From a virus, in IMG/VR virus record IMGVR_UViG_3300042475_005534, positions 24,124 to 88,123 of that record: 64,000 nucleotides of DNA; one strand, given 5' to 3'. Positions 38,777-47,628 of the stretch are shown here, in pieces (position 1 is the first letter of the stretch; every line of letters begins with the position of its first letter). Below the pieces are notes generated by a model. That model saw only the letters and a program-made list of their open reading frames with translations. It was not told the DNA's origin and ran no database searches. The position numbers and the translations under genes are program-made.

Positions 38777-38809
38777 AAAAAGCCCCTGATCCAGTAAAGG
38801 ACCAGAGGC
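38777..38809 (-). terminator. Rho-independent terminator
   Basis: Minus-strand GCCTCTGGTCC / GGATCAGGGGC, an 11-pair stem (two G-U pairs), then TTTTT. It lies 8 bases after the stop of the 59-residue gene. Confidence 0.82.
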
Positions 38810-38816
38810 GAAGGGA

Positions 38817-38996
38817 TCAAGCAATCGCTTGAGTCCGAAGTGTGGCGAGAAGGCGGCGAGCCCTCTCGATGCAGTAACTCGTGGACTGGGGCCATAGTCC
38901 ACGCGCTCCCTTGAGGGGGTAGACGCTAACTGCAACGGTCTCAGGATTGAGAGTGCTGAAGCGGTAGACCCGATCAGCAAGAATGACGGTAGCCAT
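38817..38996 (-). CDS. Small basic protein
   Basis: 59 residues from ATG 38996 (MATVILADRVYRFSTLNPET...), with a beta-like start and a basic helix (CIERARRLLATLRTQAIA). It is the rightmost minus-strand gene of the accessory region, with leader element copy 10 upstream and a strong terminator downstream. Unrecognised. Confidence 0.55.
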   Translation of the reverse strand: MATVILADRVYRFSTLNPETVAVSVYPLKGARGLWPQSTSYCIERARRLLATLRTQAIA

Positions 38997-39059
38997 TGAG
39001 GTTGCTGCTGCAATAGCAGTAGTTGTCGGGCGCTTATCTCCCGTGAAAGCGCTATGCTT

Positions 39060-39085
39060 CTCAACAGATGGTGTGCACTGCTGAG
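39060..39085 (-). promoter_or_regulatory. Leader hairpin element, copy 10
   Basis: Minus-strand CTCAGCAG-TGCACACCAT-CTGTTGAG, an 8-pair stem with one G-U pair, the same stem as copy 4 with a different loop end. It lies 64 bases upstream of the 59-residue gene. Confidence 0.72.
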
Positions 39086-39693
39086 TTGCTTCACTGATGA
39101 TGTGATCATGAGTAGTGCAACCGCGCTGCGTGCGTGAGTGTGTGCGAAAGGGAGCGGGAGTGGGAGCGTAGCGTAGGGAGCTAGGGAAGCGAGAGATAGC
39201 AGGTGCTGCAAGGGAAGGGGAGGATGAGAGATGTAAGGGTAAGATAGAGATAGTGAGGGTAGAGTATAAGAGTAGAGCGTAGTATAGGGAGTGTAGCAAA
39301 AGTATAGAAAGGATAAAAGGAACCAGGGAGGCATAGCATATGCCGCAACTATCGCTGCTGCTGCTGCATCCGCTGCATTGGCGCTAGCTGCTGCTATGCA
39401 TTAGCTACGCGACCTGCTGCTACGCGTTGCGGCAAGGCACGTATCCCCCCTCGCTGCTCCGCTCGCGGCGCTTGCTGCTGCTGCTGACAGGGGCGCTACA
39501 TGCCTAATCTTTTTTTTCCTCCCAGGTTCCCATTTTGCGTGGGGGGTTTTTGATGTATGGAGCGCGCCGCAAAAAATTTTCAGAATTCCATAGGGGAGCT
39601 TGCTTCTGTTGCTTGATTCATGGGGTGAAAGGCGTTATGATTCGCAGTGCGCGACACAGCATGCAAGCGCAACCAACCATCGGAGCAACCCCA
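39086..39693. other. Gene-free divergent region with purine-rich and CTG-rich tracts
   Basis: About 600 bases between the minus-strand accessory genes and the plus-strand virion block, with no convincing gene. From about 39130 to 39330 the plus strand is C-poor and rich in G, A and T; the minus strand there contains three TATACT motifs. From 39345 to 39495 it is rich in CTG/GCT runs with a CTACGCG direct repeat. Near 39510 lie an 8-T run and GGGGGGTTTTT. It must hold the promoters for both directions and may be an origin or packaging site. Confidence 0.5.
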
Positions 39694-40239
39694 ATGACCG
39701 ATCCAAAACCCCAGCACCCAACGAATCCCCCTAATTCGCCGGATCACTTCTGGGCTGTGGAATCCGGACGACAGGGCTGGCGTCTCCCCACAGGAGGAAG
39801 CGCAGGAGGAGGGGCTGCTGCGGCGTCTTGTAATCCGGCTAGCGGCCTGTCCGCTTTTGCAGGGCGGGTCCCTGGGCATGACGATTCACGCCTGTTCCCC
39901 GTTTCACAGGCCGAGATGGCAGCCCCCACCGAAGCAACCCCGATGACCGCAAAGGCCGCGCTGCAACGAGCTCGCGACGAGGAACTGGAAGAGTGCGCAA
40001 AGTACCTGGTGGAAAAGGGACAACAAAGGCTTGCTGAGGAGCTCCGCGCAGTCCGCCGCCCACCAGACACCAGCGAGGCCGCCGATGCCGCACGCATGCG
40101 CTGGATACTGCAAGGGAATGGCTATTTCATGGAGGAACGCGGGTTATGCGGCCACGGACCCTGCAGCGAGAAAGAAATGAATGGCGCTCGTAAAGAGATT
40201 GACGAGAAAATGGCCGAAGACGAGTCACGCAAGGGCTGA
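39694..40239 (+). CDS. Phage protein with RMRWILQGNGYFM motif
   Basis: 181 residues from ATG 39694; the frame is open from 39535. The N-terminal half is low-complexity (glycine/alanine-rich). The C-terminal part (RDEELEECAKYLVEKGQQRL, ARMRWILQGNGYFMEERG, LCGHGPCSE) matches a small phage family I recall. The sequence CAACCCCRATGACC occurs both at this start and at an internal ATG near 39943, so the C-terminal domain may once have been, or still be, a separate gene. Confidence 0.58.
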   Translation: MTDPKPQHPTNPPNSPDHFWAVESGRQGWRLPTGGSAGGGAAAASCNPASGLSAFAGRVPGHDDSRLFPVSQAEMAAPTEATPMTAKAALQRARDEELEECAKYLVEKGQQRLAEELRAVRRPPDTSEAADAARMRWILQGNGYFMEERGLCGHGPCSEKEMNGARKEIDEKMAEDESRKG

Positions 40240-40326
40240 TTCAGGGAAAATCAGGCGCCCCGTGTCCCCGTAAGACAACAAAATCAACCCCGATAGACTG
40301 GTCTGACAGCAAGACGCGCTCGATTC

Positions 40327-43086
40327 GTGGTGCAATCAGGGTTTTTTGGCTCTCCAGGTCGCTTCGCGAATCGCTGGGATGCTGTTGGACAGCGCAGGTC
40401 CCGGGTGCCAACACCAATTAGCGGCGCGGTTTTCGGGGGCGTACCCCCTCAGCCGGGTGCCGCGCTGGATCTCTTGGGGGGATTCATACGCGAACAGCGA
40501 ATTGCTGCGCTGGCACAGGAGATTGGGCTGCCCGAGCGCACTGCTGAGTGGTTAATCGATCAAGAAAGCCAGGGCTCGAAGGCAATCCGGCGGGCATTGG
40601 GCTCGCGGAGCCAGAAATTTGCGAACATCCTCGAACAGGAAGGCGTTATCCCCTCCGCGGCTGACGTCGCGGGCGCACCCCTCGGTGAATTGATTGCCCA
40701 ATCCGGGGAAATCCGCGAAGATCCGCTGAATCGAGCCCTGCGAGCGGCCAACCAGCGACTTTACTCCCAGCGAAACGAGACTTTCCTGGACGAAGCCGGC
40801 TACGAAAGAAGCCTAGAAACTGGTTCCATTGTCGACCGAGGAATTGCAGACCCCGTAGAGCGCCCAATTGACGCTGGAGCGCTCTCAGCGGACGAACTTG
40901 CCGCTCTAATGCCGGATTCTCCCTCGGCAGCAAGACTCCCCTACGGGGCCAGGGCGATGACACAAGCCGAAACACGAGACGCTTTCGAGGGATCAGGCGC
41001 GTCAAAAACTAGCGGCGGACGGCGGAACTCTTTGGCGAAAGAACCAAACATAGGGCTCAGGGAGAACCCCAGGGACGTCTATCCCGGGACAACCACCTTG
41101 CAAAATCCCTCGAATCGCAGTGCTGATCCAGACGAGCGCTACGCATGGTTCACGCCCGGTGGCGTTCTTGGCAGGAATTTCGAGCCCGATCCCGCCAGCG
41201 CGGCAATTCCGTTACTTATTGCCCCTCGATCGCAAGAGCGGTTTGATCAGATTGGACAGTTTCGCGCTCCAAGCGTCTATCTAAACCGTTCGGAAAAGTT
41301 CGTTCCGGGCCTCGGAGATGCGCGCATTTTAGATGTCAACCCACTTGCACAGCTTCCACCCCGCATAGCAGAGGCATTATCAGCTGAACTCGGTGACGAC
41401 TTTTACACGATGGAAGAGCTCGACAAAGTAGTCACCGGTGGCTACGCAGGACGAGCAACCAACGTTCCGGTACCAGACCCCGCCACGGGAGGGGGTGGCT
41501 TTGACCCGATTTACGACCCCGCCGCCGGAACTGTTAGCGCAACCAGCAGTAAGCGCCCAATGACAGTTGCAGAGGCCGTCACCCGGATCGCCAGGCGCAA
41601 TCTCGCTCCGATTACACCTGTGATGATAGACCAGCTAGTGGGCGACGGCCAGGTCGAAGTGCGGACACCCCTGGTGAACAAAAGGTTGGCACTACTGAGG
41701 CGCGATGGATTCATTGGCGAACAACCACTGGTAGAGTCCGGCCGGGAATTCGACACGCCGAGTGGACGACGACCAAGCCGCCCAGGACCGGCATCGCTCG
41801 TAGATGTGTATCCATTGGGTATTCCATCCCCCGAAGAAGAGGGGCTTTCACCCGCTCAGCGACTGACCTTACGCGCCGACAATTCGGGACAGAACTTTGT
41901 CGACGCTCGCATTGGCAGCCCCGGTAGGTACAGGCCAGAGCTATACGGAGAACTGGACACTCTCGTTGGACTTCTCGCGGCAGAGGCCTTCCCAAATGAG
42001 CGCGCACGCTTCCAGATCCACGGCACCGCCTACGATCCCCAGACCAGGGCGGTCAGTGAAGTTAGAGATCGCTTTGATCCCATGGTCATAGAAAGACCAA
42101 TTGGGAAAGACTGGTCACTATTGGTCAACTCTGCAGGTCGGGACCCATTGATTTCGCGGTATCAAAATCAACTGCTTTCCGCATCTGGAATGGAGGCCGC
42201 CGGGGACAGCAACCCCCTCCTGTCCCTCGTGGACAACTTGAAATCTCTTGCAGGCGTACCGATCTCGGACAGGGCCATTGCACCCGCGTCGTCCGCCGCG
42301 CAAAGAGTAGTTCCCGGGGGACCAGAACTGGAGAATGCCCTGCGACTCGCGAAGAAGAAAGCTAACCAAGCGGCGCGAAGTGGGCTAGTGCCAGCAGAAA
42401 GCGGTTCCACGATGTTCGCTCCCGACACCAATGCATTTGCGCGCAGAAACTACGAAGCCAGCGCCAGAGCGGTCCTTGCTGGCGCCCTGGACGGACGGAT
42501 CCCCTTGGCCACCACTCAAGAGCGCTCCAGCCGCCCAATTCCCTCCCGCGGTGAACTGCAGCAGTTGCCGCCAAACGAGTTCTGGAAGACTTGGAGGCCC
42601 CAGAGCTTCGAAAACGCCCCCGCAGCCCCGCAGGCGGGCCCGACAGTCCCCCGGATTGGACCGGAATACGAAGAGATGATCAAGACGCTTGCCACCAAGT
42701 ATGGCTTCAATCCTGAAGAGGTTGCTCAACCCGATGCATCTACTCGGAGAGTGCTGCGCCAGTCGGGCCAGGTGTCCCTACCGGTGAGCGACCTTGGCGG
42801 CCAGTACGTTCCAAGCTACATCGACGAAGTAGCAGACTATATGGCGCGCCGGGCCGCAAGTATGCCCCGCGGAGGGGTTAGAGATATATCTGTTGAACAG
42901 GGAGAACTCTTCCCCGCTTCGCGCACAAATCCCCCCACCTCAAACCCCTCCACCTCAGCCCTAGGGAGGGAGCAGGTGGAGCCCGTTCTTCGACCACTAG
43001 GCAGAGATGAATTGCCGGCTACACAGCAACAGCTGGCCAGGTTCGGGCTGCTCGCTCAACTCAGAAGCAGGAACAGGGTTTTTTAG
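40327..43086 (+). CDS. Large hypothetical virion protein
   Basis: 919 residues from GTG, with proline-, alanine- and arginine-rich stretches and no recognised catalytic motif. It has no transmembrane helix. Being the first large gene of the plus-strand virion block and followed by genes with ejection-protein features, it is probably a structural or internal virion protein. No SD site is obvious, so the start is not firm. It does not resemble a HK97-type capsid protein by eye. Confidence 0.6.
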   Translation: MVQSGFFGSPGRFANRWDAVGQRRSRVPTPISGAVFGGVPPQPGAALDLLGGFIREQRIAALAQEIGLPERTAEWLIDQESQGSKAIRRALGSRSQKFANILEQEGVIPSAADVAGAPLGELIAQSGEIREDPLNRALRAANQRLYSQRNETFLDEAGYERSLETGSIVDRGIADPVERPIDAGALSADELAALMPDSPSAARLPYGARAMTQAETRDAFEGSGASKTSGGRRNSLAKEPNIGLRENPRDVYPGTTTLQNPSNRSADPDERYAWFTPGGVLGRNFEPDPASAAIPLLIAPRSQERFDQIGQFRAPSVYLNRSEKFVPGLGDARILDVNPLAQLPPRIAEALSAELGDDFYTMEELDKVVTGGYAGRATNVPVPDPATGGGGFDPIYDPAAGTVSATSSKRPMTVAEAVTRIARRNLAPITPVMIDQLVGDGQVEVRTPLVNKRLALLRRDGFIGEQPLVESGREFDTPSGRRPSRPGPASLVDVYPLGIPSPEEEGLSPAQRLTLRADNSGQNFVDARIGSPGRYRPELYGELDTLVGLLAAEAFPNERARFQIHGTAYDPQTRAVSEVRDRFDPMVIERPIGKDWSLLVNSAGRDPLISRYQNQLLSASGMEAAGDSNPLLSLVDNLKSLAGVPISDRAIAPASSAAQRVVPGGPELENALRLAKKKANQAARSGLVPAESGSTMFAPDTNAFARRNYEASARAVLAGALDGRIPLATTQERSSRPIPSRGELQQLPPNEFWKTWRPQSFENAPAAPQAGPTVPRIGPEYEEMIKTLATKYGFNPEEVAQPDASTRRVLRQSGQVSLPVSDLGGQYVPSYIDEVADYMARRAASMPRGGVRDISVEQGELFPASRTNPPTSNPSTSALGREQVEPVLRPLGRDELPATQQQLARFGLLAQLRSRNRVF

Positions 43087-43129
43087 CCAAATTGATTCCT
43101 CCTAGACTACCCAAAGGCGAGTATCTGCA

Positions 43130-43447
43130 TTGGCGTTTCAGCTCACAGGACCAGGGTCGAAGGGTGAGGCTCGTCAGCGGACCCTTAACTACGCGCTTGC
43201 GAATGCGGCTCGCAAGCGGACAGAGCAAGACGATACCGGCAGCTTCGGAGATACGGGCGCCATTACACACACCGCCGGATTGCCGCAGAAGCAACAGTCT
43301 CGCACCTTTGATCAGGTTGGCGGGTTTGGGGAGTTCGGTGAAGCTGCAAAGGATCCGAAAAACAGGAGGTATTTCGAGGACGTCATGGGAGGCCTAGCAA
43401 ATTTCCAGAACTTCATGAATCCACCCCAACCAGGCCCTTCCGCCTAA
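43130..43447 (+). CDS. Small hypothetical virion-block protein
   Basis: 105 residues from TTG, with AGGCGAG about 9 bases upstream. Hydrophilic, glutamine/arginine-rich (TGPGSKGEARQRTLNYALAN), ending in a proline-rich tail. Unrecognised; co-transcribed with the virion genes. Confidence 0.55.
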   Translation: MAFQLTGPGSKGEARQRTLNYALANAARKRTEQDDTGSFGDTGAITHTAGLPQKQQSRTFDQVGGFGEFGEAAKDPKNRRYFEDVMGGLANFQNFMNPPQPGPSA

Positions 43448-43453
43448 CACGCC

Positions 43454-44092
43454 ATGCTCCCCCTTCGATTTGCAGCTGCCGCTCCGTTCGCCTCGAAGGC
43501 ACTTAAGGCCCTCTACCCGGGGTTGGCCGCTGGTCCGCGCATTCGCTCTATGGAGTCCCTCTCCGCTGCGGCGCCAGATATCGCCATGGACCTGGGCAGC
43601 AACCTCCTTTTTGCCGGAATGACTGGCTTCTCCCTGCCCGGACAGGACAGGGCCTCAGGATACGAAGGCGCGTCATTCGGGGAAAGAGCCGGTGCCGTAG
43701 CATTTGACGCGGCCACCTCGATTCCCGTCGGGATGGGGGGACGACTGCTCGGCGCGGGCTTGAGTAGAGGGATTGGCCGTGTCAGCAAGCGCCCGCTATC
43801 TCCAGGCTGGGAAATGGGCATCCAGGGCGTGGCCGGCATGGGGGCCGAAACAGCACTCTGGGGGTCTGGTGTTATCCAAAACCCCTTCACCAATAGCGCC
43901 ATCGAGCGCTACAACCAGGCCGCCATGGCCATGCAGGAGAACGACAAGCGCGCCTATCGCGAACAGATCCTGGCAGAAGCGGAACAAGAGCGGCAGCGCC
44001 GGACCCAAGCACTAGCTGGCTATGGCGGGGCCGGAGCAGCGCTGTCCTCGTATGGCTTCGAGGGCTTCCCTGGCCTCGGGGGACTTGGCTGA
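43454..44092 (+). CDS. Glycine/alanine-rich hydrophobic virion-block protein
   Basis: 212 residues. Several glycine-rich hydrophobic segments (IAMDLGSNLLFAGMTGFSLP, VGMGGRLLGAGLSRGIG, GMGAETALWGSG) and a charged helical region (KRAYREQILAEAEQERQRR) before a glycine-rich end. This composition fits a membrane-interacting internal protein used for genome delivery. The stop overlaps the next ATG. Inference only. Confidence 0.58.
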   Translation: MLPLRFAAAAPFASKALKALYPGLAAGPRIRSMESLSAAAPDIAMDLGSNLLFAGMTGFSLPGQDRASGYEGASFGERAGAVAFDAATSIPVGMGGRLLGAGLSRGIGRVSKRPLSPGWEMGIQGVAGMGAETALWGSGVIQNPFTNSAIERYNQAAMAMQENDKRAYREQILAEAEQERQRRTQALAGYGGAGAALSSYGFEGFPGLGGLG

Positions 44093-45408
44093 TGGAGTTC
44101 CCGAAGATCCCGCGAACGGGGCTGGGGCTAAGAGATATCGCCGCTCACGCCTACCGGGCCTCCACTCGGATCAACGGGGAAAACCGTGAATTAAGCCCCT
44201 TCGAGGTGCTCGCCCAAAGGCCCCAGTCTCTACATGCAATCCGCCAGGCCATGGCAGGCCTCCCCGGCGGGTACAGCAAAAAGCAAATGGAGGAGTTCGA
44301 CCGTGAACGCCTCGAGGATCCGGTTTTCCGTGATCAAACAATAAGGCTGGGCCAATACCCCGACTCGATTCCAGAGAAAGACGGGATTGCTGCAGAGGCG
44401 GCACGACGAGCAGCCCAAGGAGCAGGAATACTTGCGGCGGACGCCACCAGCCAAGGCGCGCAATCCCTGTGGTGGTTCATCAACGCCTTCCAGGCAGCCT
44501 CATCTGCCGCAGGGCAGCAGGCTATGCATCATTCCCTCAGGGGAATACCAGGCGCGCCGAAGACTCCATTCACTCGCCAGCACTACGCAGTCTCTGCGAC
44601 TTTCCCCCTTGTCCTAGGGGCTAGCGCCGCAGTCGGGAACCTCTTCCGGCAGCCTGGATATTCGGCGGTACTCCCCGACGAGGAGGATCGAACTGAGTCC
44701 TCCAATCCGCTCATGGAGACCGGACTGCGCTCGCTTGGCATGACAGGAAGCCTGCTGCCGTACAAGGATTTCATCCAGGAACGACCAGACGTCTCCAGGG
44801 ACGAGTACGAGTCCTACAAGGCCTACCTTCATGGAAACCCCATGCCCGTGAAGGTCAACATGGACGGGATTCACGGAGCGGAAGTCAACCTGTTGGGCAA
44901 GCCGATTCCACTGTTGACCGGGATTCTCCCCGTCGCGGCTGGCGTTGCCGGAGGGGCCCTTGGAGTGAGGATGGCCGGCAAGCGACTGGCATCCAGCGGG
45001 AGGGTCAATAAATTCCAGGCCCAACAAAGGATGGACGATAAAATCGGCCAACTCCGCAAGCAAGCACTGGAAGTGGATCGCGAGATCGAGAGACTGGATC
45101 GCATGTCTCCCACCTCCGAGGATTCACGTCTATCCGGGTGGGCCGCCTCTATTAACCAGGAGCGCGAGAGGGCCGAGCAAAAAAGCAGAGACCTCAACAG
45201 GTTGATCTCCGAAACCTCACAACGGAAGAGACAGGCTCAGAACCAAATAGAAGATGCGCTCTTCCTCGGAGGCGTTGGCGGCTCAGCAGCCGGGCTCAGC
45301 ATCACGGCTGCCGGGGCCTCCCTGATGGAGCAGATGCGCAGGGCGGCCAATGCGGAGGAAAATCGCCAGAAGCAGTCAGAAGAATTAACACCCGTGGAAG
45401 CGTACTAG
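44092..45408 (+). CDS. Probable internal/ejection protein with coiled coil and TM segments
   Basis: 438 residues. It has hydrophobic segments near 165-180 (ATFPLVLGASAAVGNLF) and 275-295 (LLTGILPVAAGVAGGALGVR), a long coiled coil (LRKQALEVDREIERLDRMSP onward), and a final glycine/alanine membrane-like segment (FLGGVGGSAAGLSITAAGAS). That mix is typical of phage internal virion proteins that form a conduit. TGATG overlap with the previous gene. No enzyme motif. Confidence 0.58.
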   Translation: MEFPKIPRTGLGLRDIAAHAYRASTRINGENRELSPFEVLAQRPQSLHAIRQAMAGLPGGYSKKQMEEFDRERLEDPVFRDQTIRLGQYPDSIPEKDGIAAEAARRAAQGAGILAADATSQGAQSLWWFINAFQAASSAAGQQAMHHSLRGIPGAPKTPFTRQHYAVSATFPLVLGASAAVGNLFRQPGYSAVLPDEEDRTESSNPLMETGLRSLGMTGSLLPYKDFIQERPDVSRDEYESYKAYLHGNPMPVKVNMDGIHGAEVNLLGKPIPLLTGILPVAAGVAGGALGVRMAGKRLASSGRVNKFQAQQRMDDKIGQLRKQALEVDREIERLDRMSPTSEDSRLSGWAASINQERERAEQKSRDLNRLISETSQRKRQAQNQIEDALFLGGVGGSAAGLSITAAGASLMEQMRRAANAEENRQKQSEELTPVEAY

Positions 45409-45432
45409 AATTGAAACCGGGCACCTTTTCCC

Positions 45433-45867
45433 ATGTTCGATCCGTTTAACCCAGGAGCGAGTCCGTTCAGCAACGCCTTCGAGGGCGGCGGATATCGCGC
45501 CTTTGCGGGTAGGGAAGACCAGATGGAAAGACAAAAGCTTGCACTGGAGCGTGCCCGAGAGAAGAAGCGCGAACTACTTGAAAATGAATACAAACAAGGA
45601 GAGAAAATGGCTAAGGAATACAAGGTGCCATTCCAGCCGAAGGATTGGGTATCGTCTGCGGCCAACGCTGCTTCAACTGCTTTAGGAATTGCAAAGGAGC
45701 AGGGATTGTTCCGGCCAAAAACTGACAACACTCGGCCCGTAGAGACGACCTTCAATATGTCGAGGCGGAATGAGGTTCCACAGGCAGCAAGGGATGTAAC
45801 CTCTGATTTTCTAAACAGGCCTTCTAGCTCTTGGGGCTTTGACCTCTCGAAAGCCTTTAACCCATGA
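45433..45867 (+). CDS. Hypothetical virion-block protein
   Basis: 144 residues with a highly charged helix (RQKLALERAREKKRELLENE pattern) in the first half. It shares the opening pattern GREDQMERQKLALERAR with the next gene (GRDDRMQSQKLAFDRAR), so the two are paralogues. The next ATG overlaps its stop (ATGA). Confidence 0.6.
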   Translation: MFDPFNPGASPFSNAFEGGGYRAFAGREDQMERQKLALERAREKKRELLENEYKQGEKMAKEYKVPFQPKDWVSSAANAASTALGIAKEQGLFRPKTDNTRPVETTFNMSRRNEVPQAARDVTSDFLNRPSSSWGFDLSKAFNP

Positions 45868-46331
45868 GTTACTACTCCGCCGGTAGAGACGATCGAATGC
45901 AGTCTCAAAAACTCGCATTTGATCGAGCACGCGCCGCTAGGAAAGCACGCTCCAGCGCCTGGCCTTCCTTCGACAAGGACCCCGCCTACAAAAGCAATAT
46001 CTCCAGCAGCTTCAATCCATTTGACAATAAGTTTGGCAGCTCCCAGTTCAAATACAGCGGCGCCAAGGACAGCTTCGCGCAGGACTCACTTGAGGACTGG
46101 CAAAAAGCCTACGAGGATGACGAACACGACTTTGCGCTCGAGGCTCAGGAAAGAGGCTTCAAACTGCAAGACAGTACCTCCAAGATCGCGAAGGAGGCCC
46201 AGGAGGAAGCACAAAAGAGGGCTCAAGGACAACAAAGGAGAAGAGGAGTCCTCGGCCTTGTCAGCTCTGCTGCAAGCTTTATCCCAGGCGTCGGGCCTCT
46301 CATCAGTGCCGGTATCAATGCTTTCTCCTAA
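45864..46331 (+). CDS. Paralogous virion-block protein with hydrophobic C-terminus
   Basis: 155 residues. It starts with the same GRDDRMQSQKLAFDRAR block as the previous gene, has a glutamine/lysine-rich helix, and ends in an amphipathic hydrophobic stretch (LGLVSSAASFIPGVGPLISA). That tail resembles membrane-active ends of phage internal proteins. Unrecognised family. Confidence 0.58.
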   Translation: MSYYSAGRDDRMQSQKLAFDRARAARKARSSAWPSFDKDPAYKSNISSSFNPFDNKFGSSQFKYSGAKDSFAQDSLEDWQKAYEDDEHDFALEAQERGFKLQDSTSKIAKEAQEEAQKRAQGQQRRRGVLGLVSSAASFIPGVGPLISAGINAFS

Positions 46332-46383
46332 CAGGTCACCTATCGATGCTCACTAGAATCAACACAATGAGGAGCCCTGAACA

Positions 46384-47058
46384 ATGCCGCTGCCCGCTCT
46401 AGCCGCAGGTGGCTCATTCCTGTCTGGATTGTCGGGACTCATGACCCGCCAGGGGCTGATGGCTGCTGCGACCTACGGGCCACTCATCTTCCAAGCAGCA
46501 AGCCAGCTGAATAACCCCGATCCCACGCGTGATACGTCTGACAACATAGGTGCCGCAGTGGGCAGCCTTGGTGTTGGAATTCCCGGGGCGCTCCTTGGCT
46601 CGTACCTGGGCAGGAGGGGCGGGCGATCCCTTGCTTACCGCACTGGCGAGGCATTAAACCCAGACGCTGCTGGACTGAGACGTGGTGGTCGAGTGGGCGG
46701 AACCATTGGTGGGGCCCTTGGCGGATTGGCTCTTGCAGGGGTAGGGGCCAACGTCGGTCAAGGGGTGATGGGGCTTACAAAGGGGGACGCCCTCTCGCAG
46801 CAGATCAGGACGAATGAGCGGCTGTTCGAGTCTCAGGCGCGACTCCAAAGAGAAGCCCAGGAGGCTTCGCTTCCCTTGATGCGCAGTCAGCAAGATTTGG
46901 CGTTACGCGGGTACGCAGATCAAATGCTGCTTGACGAGAGAGCCCGCGGACTCGATGCCTATCGTTATGCTCTTTACGGGGTAGCCAATCGGCCACCCGT
47001 GCAGGACAACGGGTTCTCCACCGCTCTCGCTCAATATGCTCTTGGGGGATTCGCCTAA
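46384..47058 (+). CDS. Glycine-zipper virion-block protein
   Basis: 224 residues. GAGGAG lies 10 bases before the ATG. It has long glycine-rich hydrophobic stretches (AAVGSLGVGIPGALLGSYLG and GGTIGGALGGLALAGVGANV), then a helical C-terminal half with charged residues. Glycine zippers insert into or span membranes, so this could be a pilot or ejection protein. The stop overlaps the next ATG (TAATG). Confidence 0.6.
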   Translation: MPLPALAAGGSFLSGLSGLMTRQGLMAAATYGPLIFQAASQLNNPDPTRDTSDNIGAAVGSLGVGIPGALLGSYLGRRGGRSLAYRTGEALNPDAAGLRRGGRVGGTIGGALGGLALAGVGANVGQGVMGLTKGDALSQQIRTNERLFESQARLQREAQEASLPLMRSQQDLALRGYADQMLLDERARGLDAYRYALYGVANRPPVQDNGFSTALAQYALGGFA

Positions 47059-47591
47059 TGGCATACATCCTGCCGCAAAGCACATTCGCAGACCTAACAA
47101 GGGGACTGCCGGCCCCGCAGATTATCCCCGGCGCTGGTGGGTTCGCCGCTGCCCAGCGGAGCAGAGATGAGCTGGACGCCGAGCTCAGAGCGAGCCAGCT
47201 GCGTCTTGATACGGAACTGGAGTCCGATAGATGGAAGCACGAGCAAAGCTTGCGAGAACTTGCACCCGGCAGCGCGAAGTCGGCCAAGCCCAAATTCAGT
47301 GATCGCCTCTTTGCTCTTGCCAATACAGGTGCGTTAGCCAATATCGCTAATGCTGTAGCTGGCTTCCCTACCGAGGGGGGCAAATCCCTGATGAATGCTT
47401 ATCAGAAGTCCATAGAACAACGACCATCCATGACTGACGTGGGGATCAAAGCACTTCAGGACGCAAGCGAGATAGCTGCCAATGTCAACAACTTGGGAGC
47501 AGCTGTGCCCCTTGCATTTCAGGCGGATCTAATCAACTCAAACAAGGATCTATGGACCGCACCTCGACTCTCCTATTTCCGGCCGGGCTAG
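47058..47591 (+). CDS. Hypothetical virion-block protein
   Basis: 177 residues (MAYILPQSTFADLTRGLPAP...), with a coiled-coil-like segment (DELDAELRASQLRLDTELES) followed by an alanine-rich hydrophobic part. Overlaps the previous stop. Unrecognised. Confidence 0.57.
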   Translation: MAYILPQSTFADLTRGLPAPQIIPGAGGFAAAQRSRDELDAELRASQLRLDTELESDRWKHEQSLRELAPGSAKSAKPKFSDRLFALANTGALANIANAVAGFPTEGGKSLMNAYQKSIEQRPSMTDVGIKALQDASEIAANVNNLGAAVPLAFQADLINSNKDLWTAPRLSYFRPG

Positions 47592-47628
47592 CATGACTGA
47601 CAAGTCTGGCATCCGAGGAGATTAGGCC

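Noticed and set aside
39330-39500. Possible tRNA or other structured RNA in the CTG-rich gap
   Set aside because: No acceptor stem, no TTCGANTC loop and no CCA end could be found; only simple repeats.
40532-40546. CGCACTGCTGAGTGG, similar to the leader-element core
   Set aside because: It lies inside a long plus-strand gene, has no partner arm and no nearby start; chance match.
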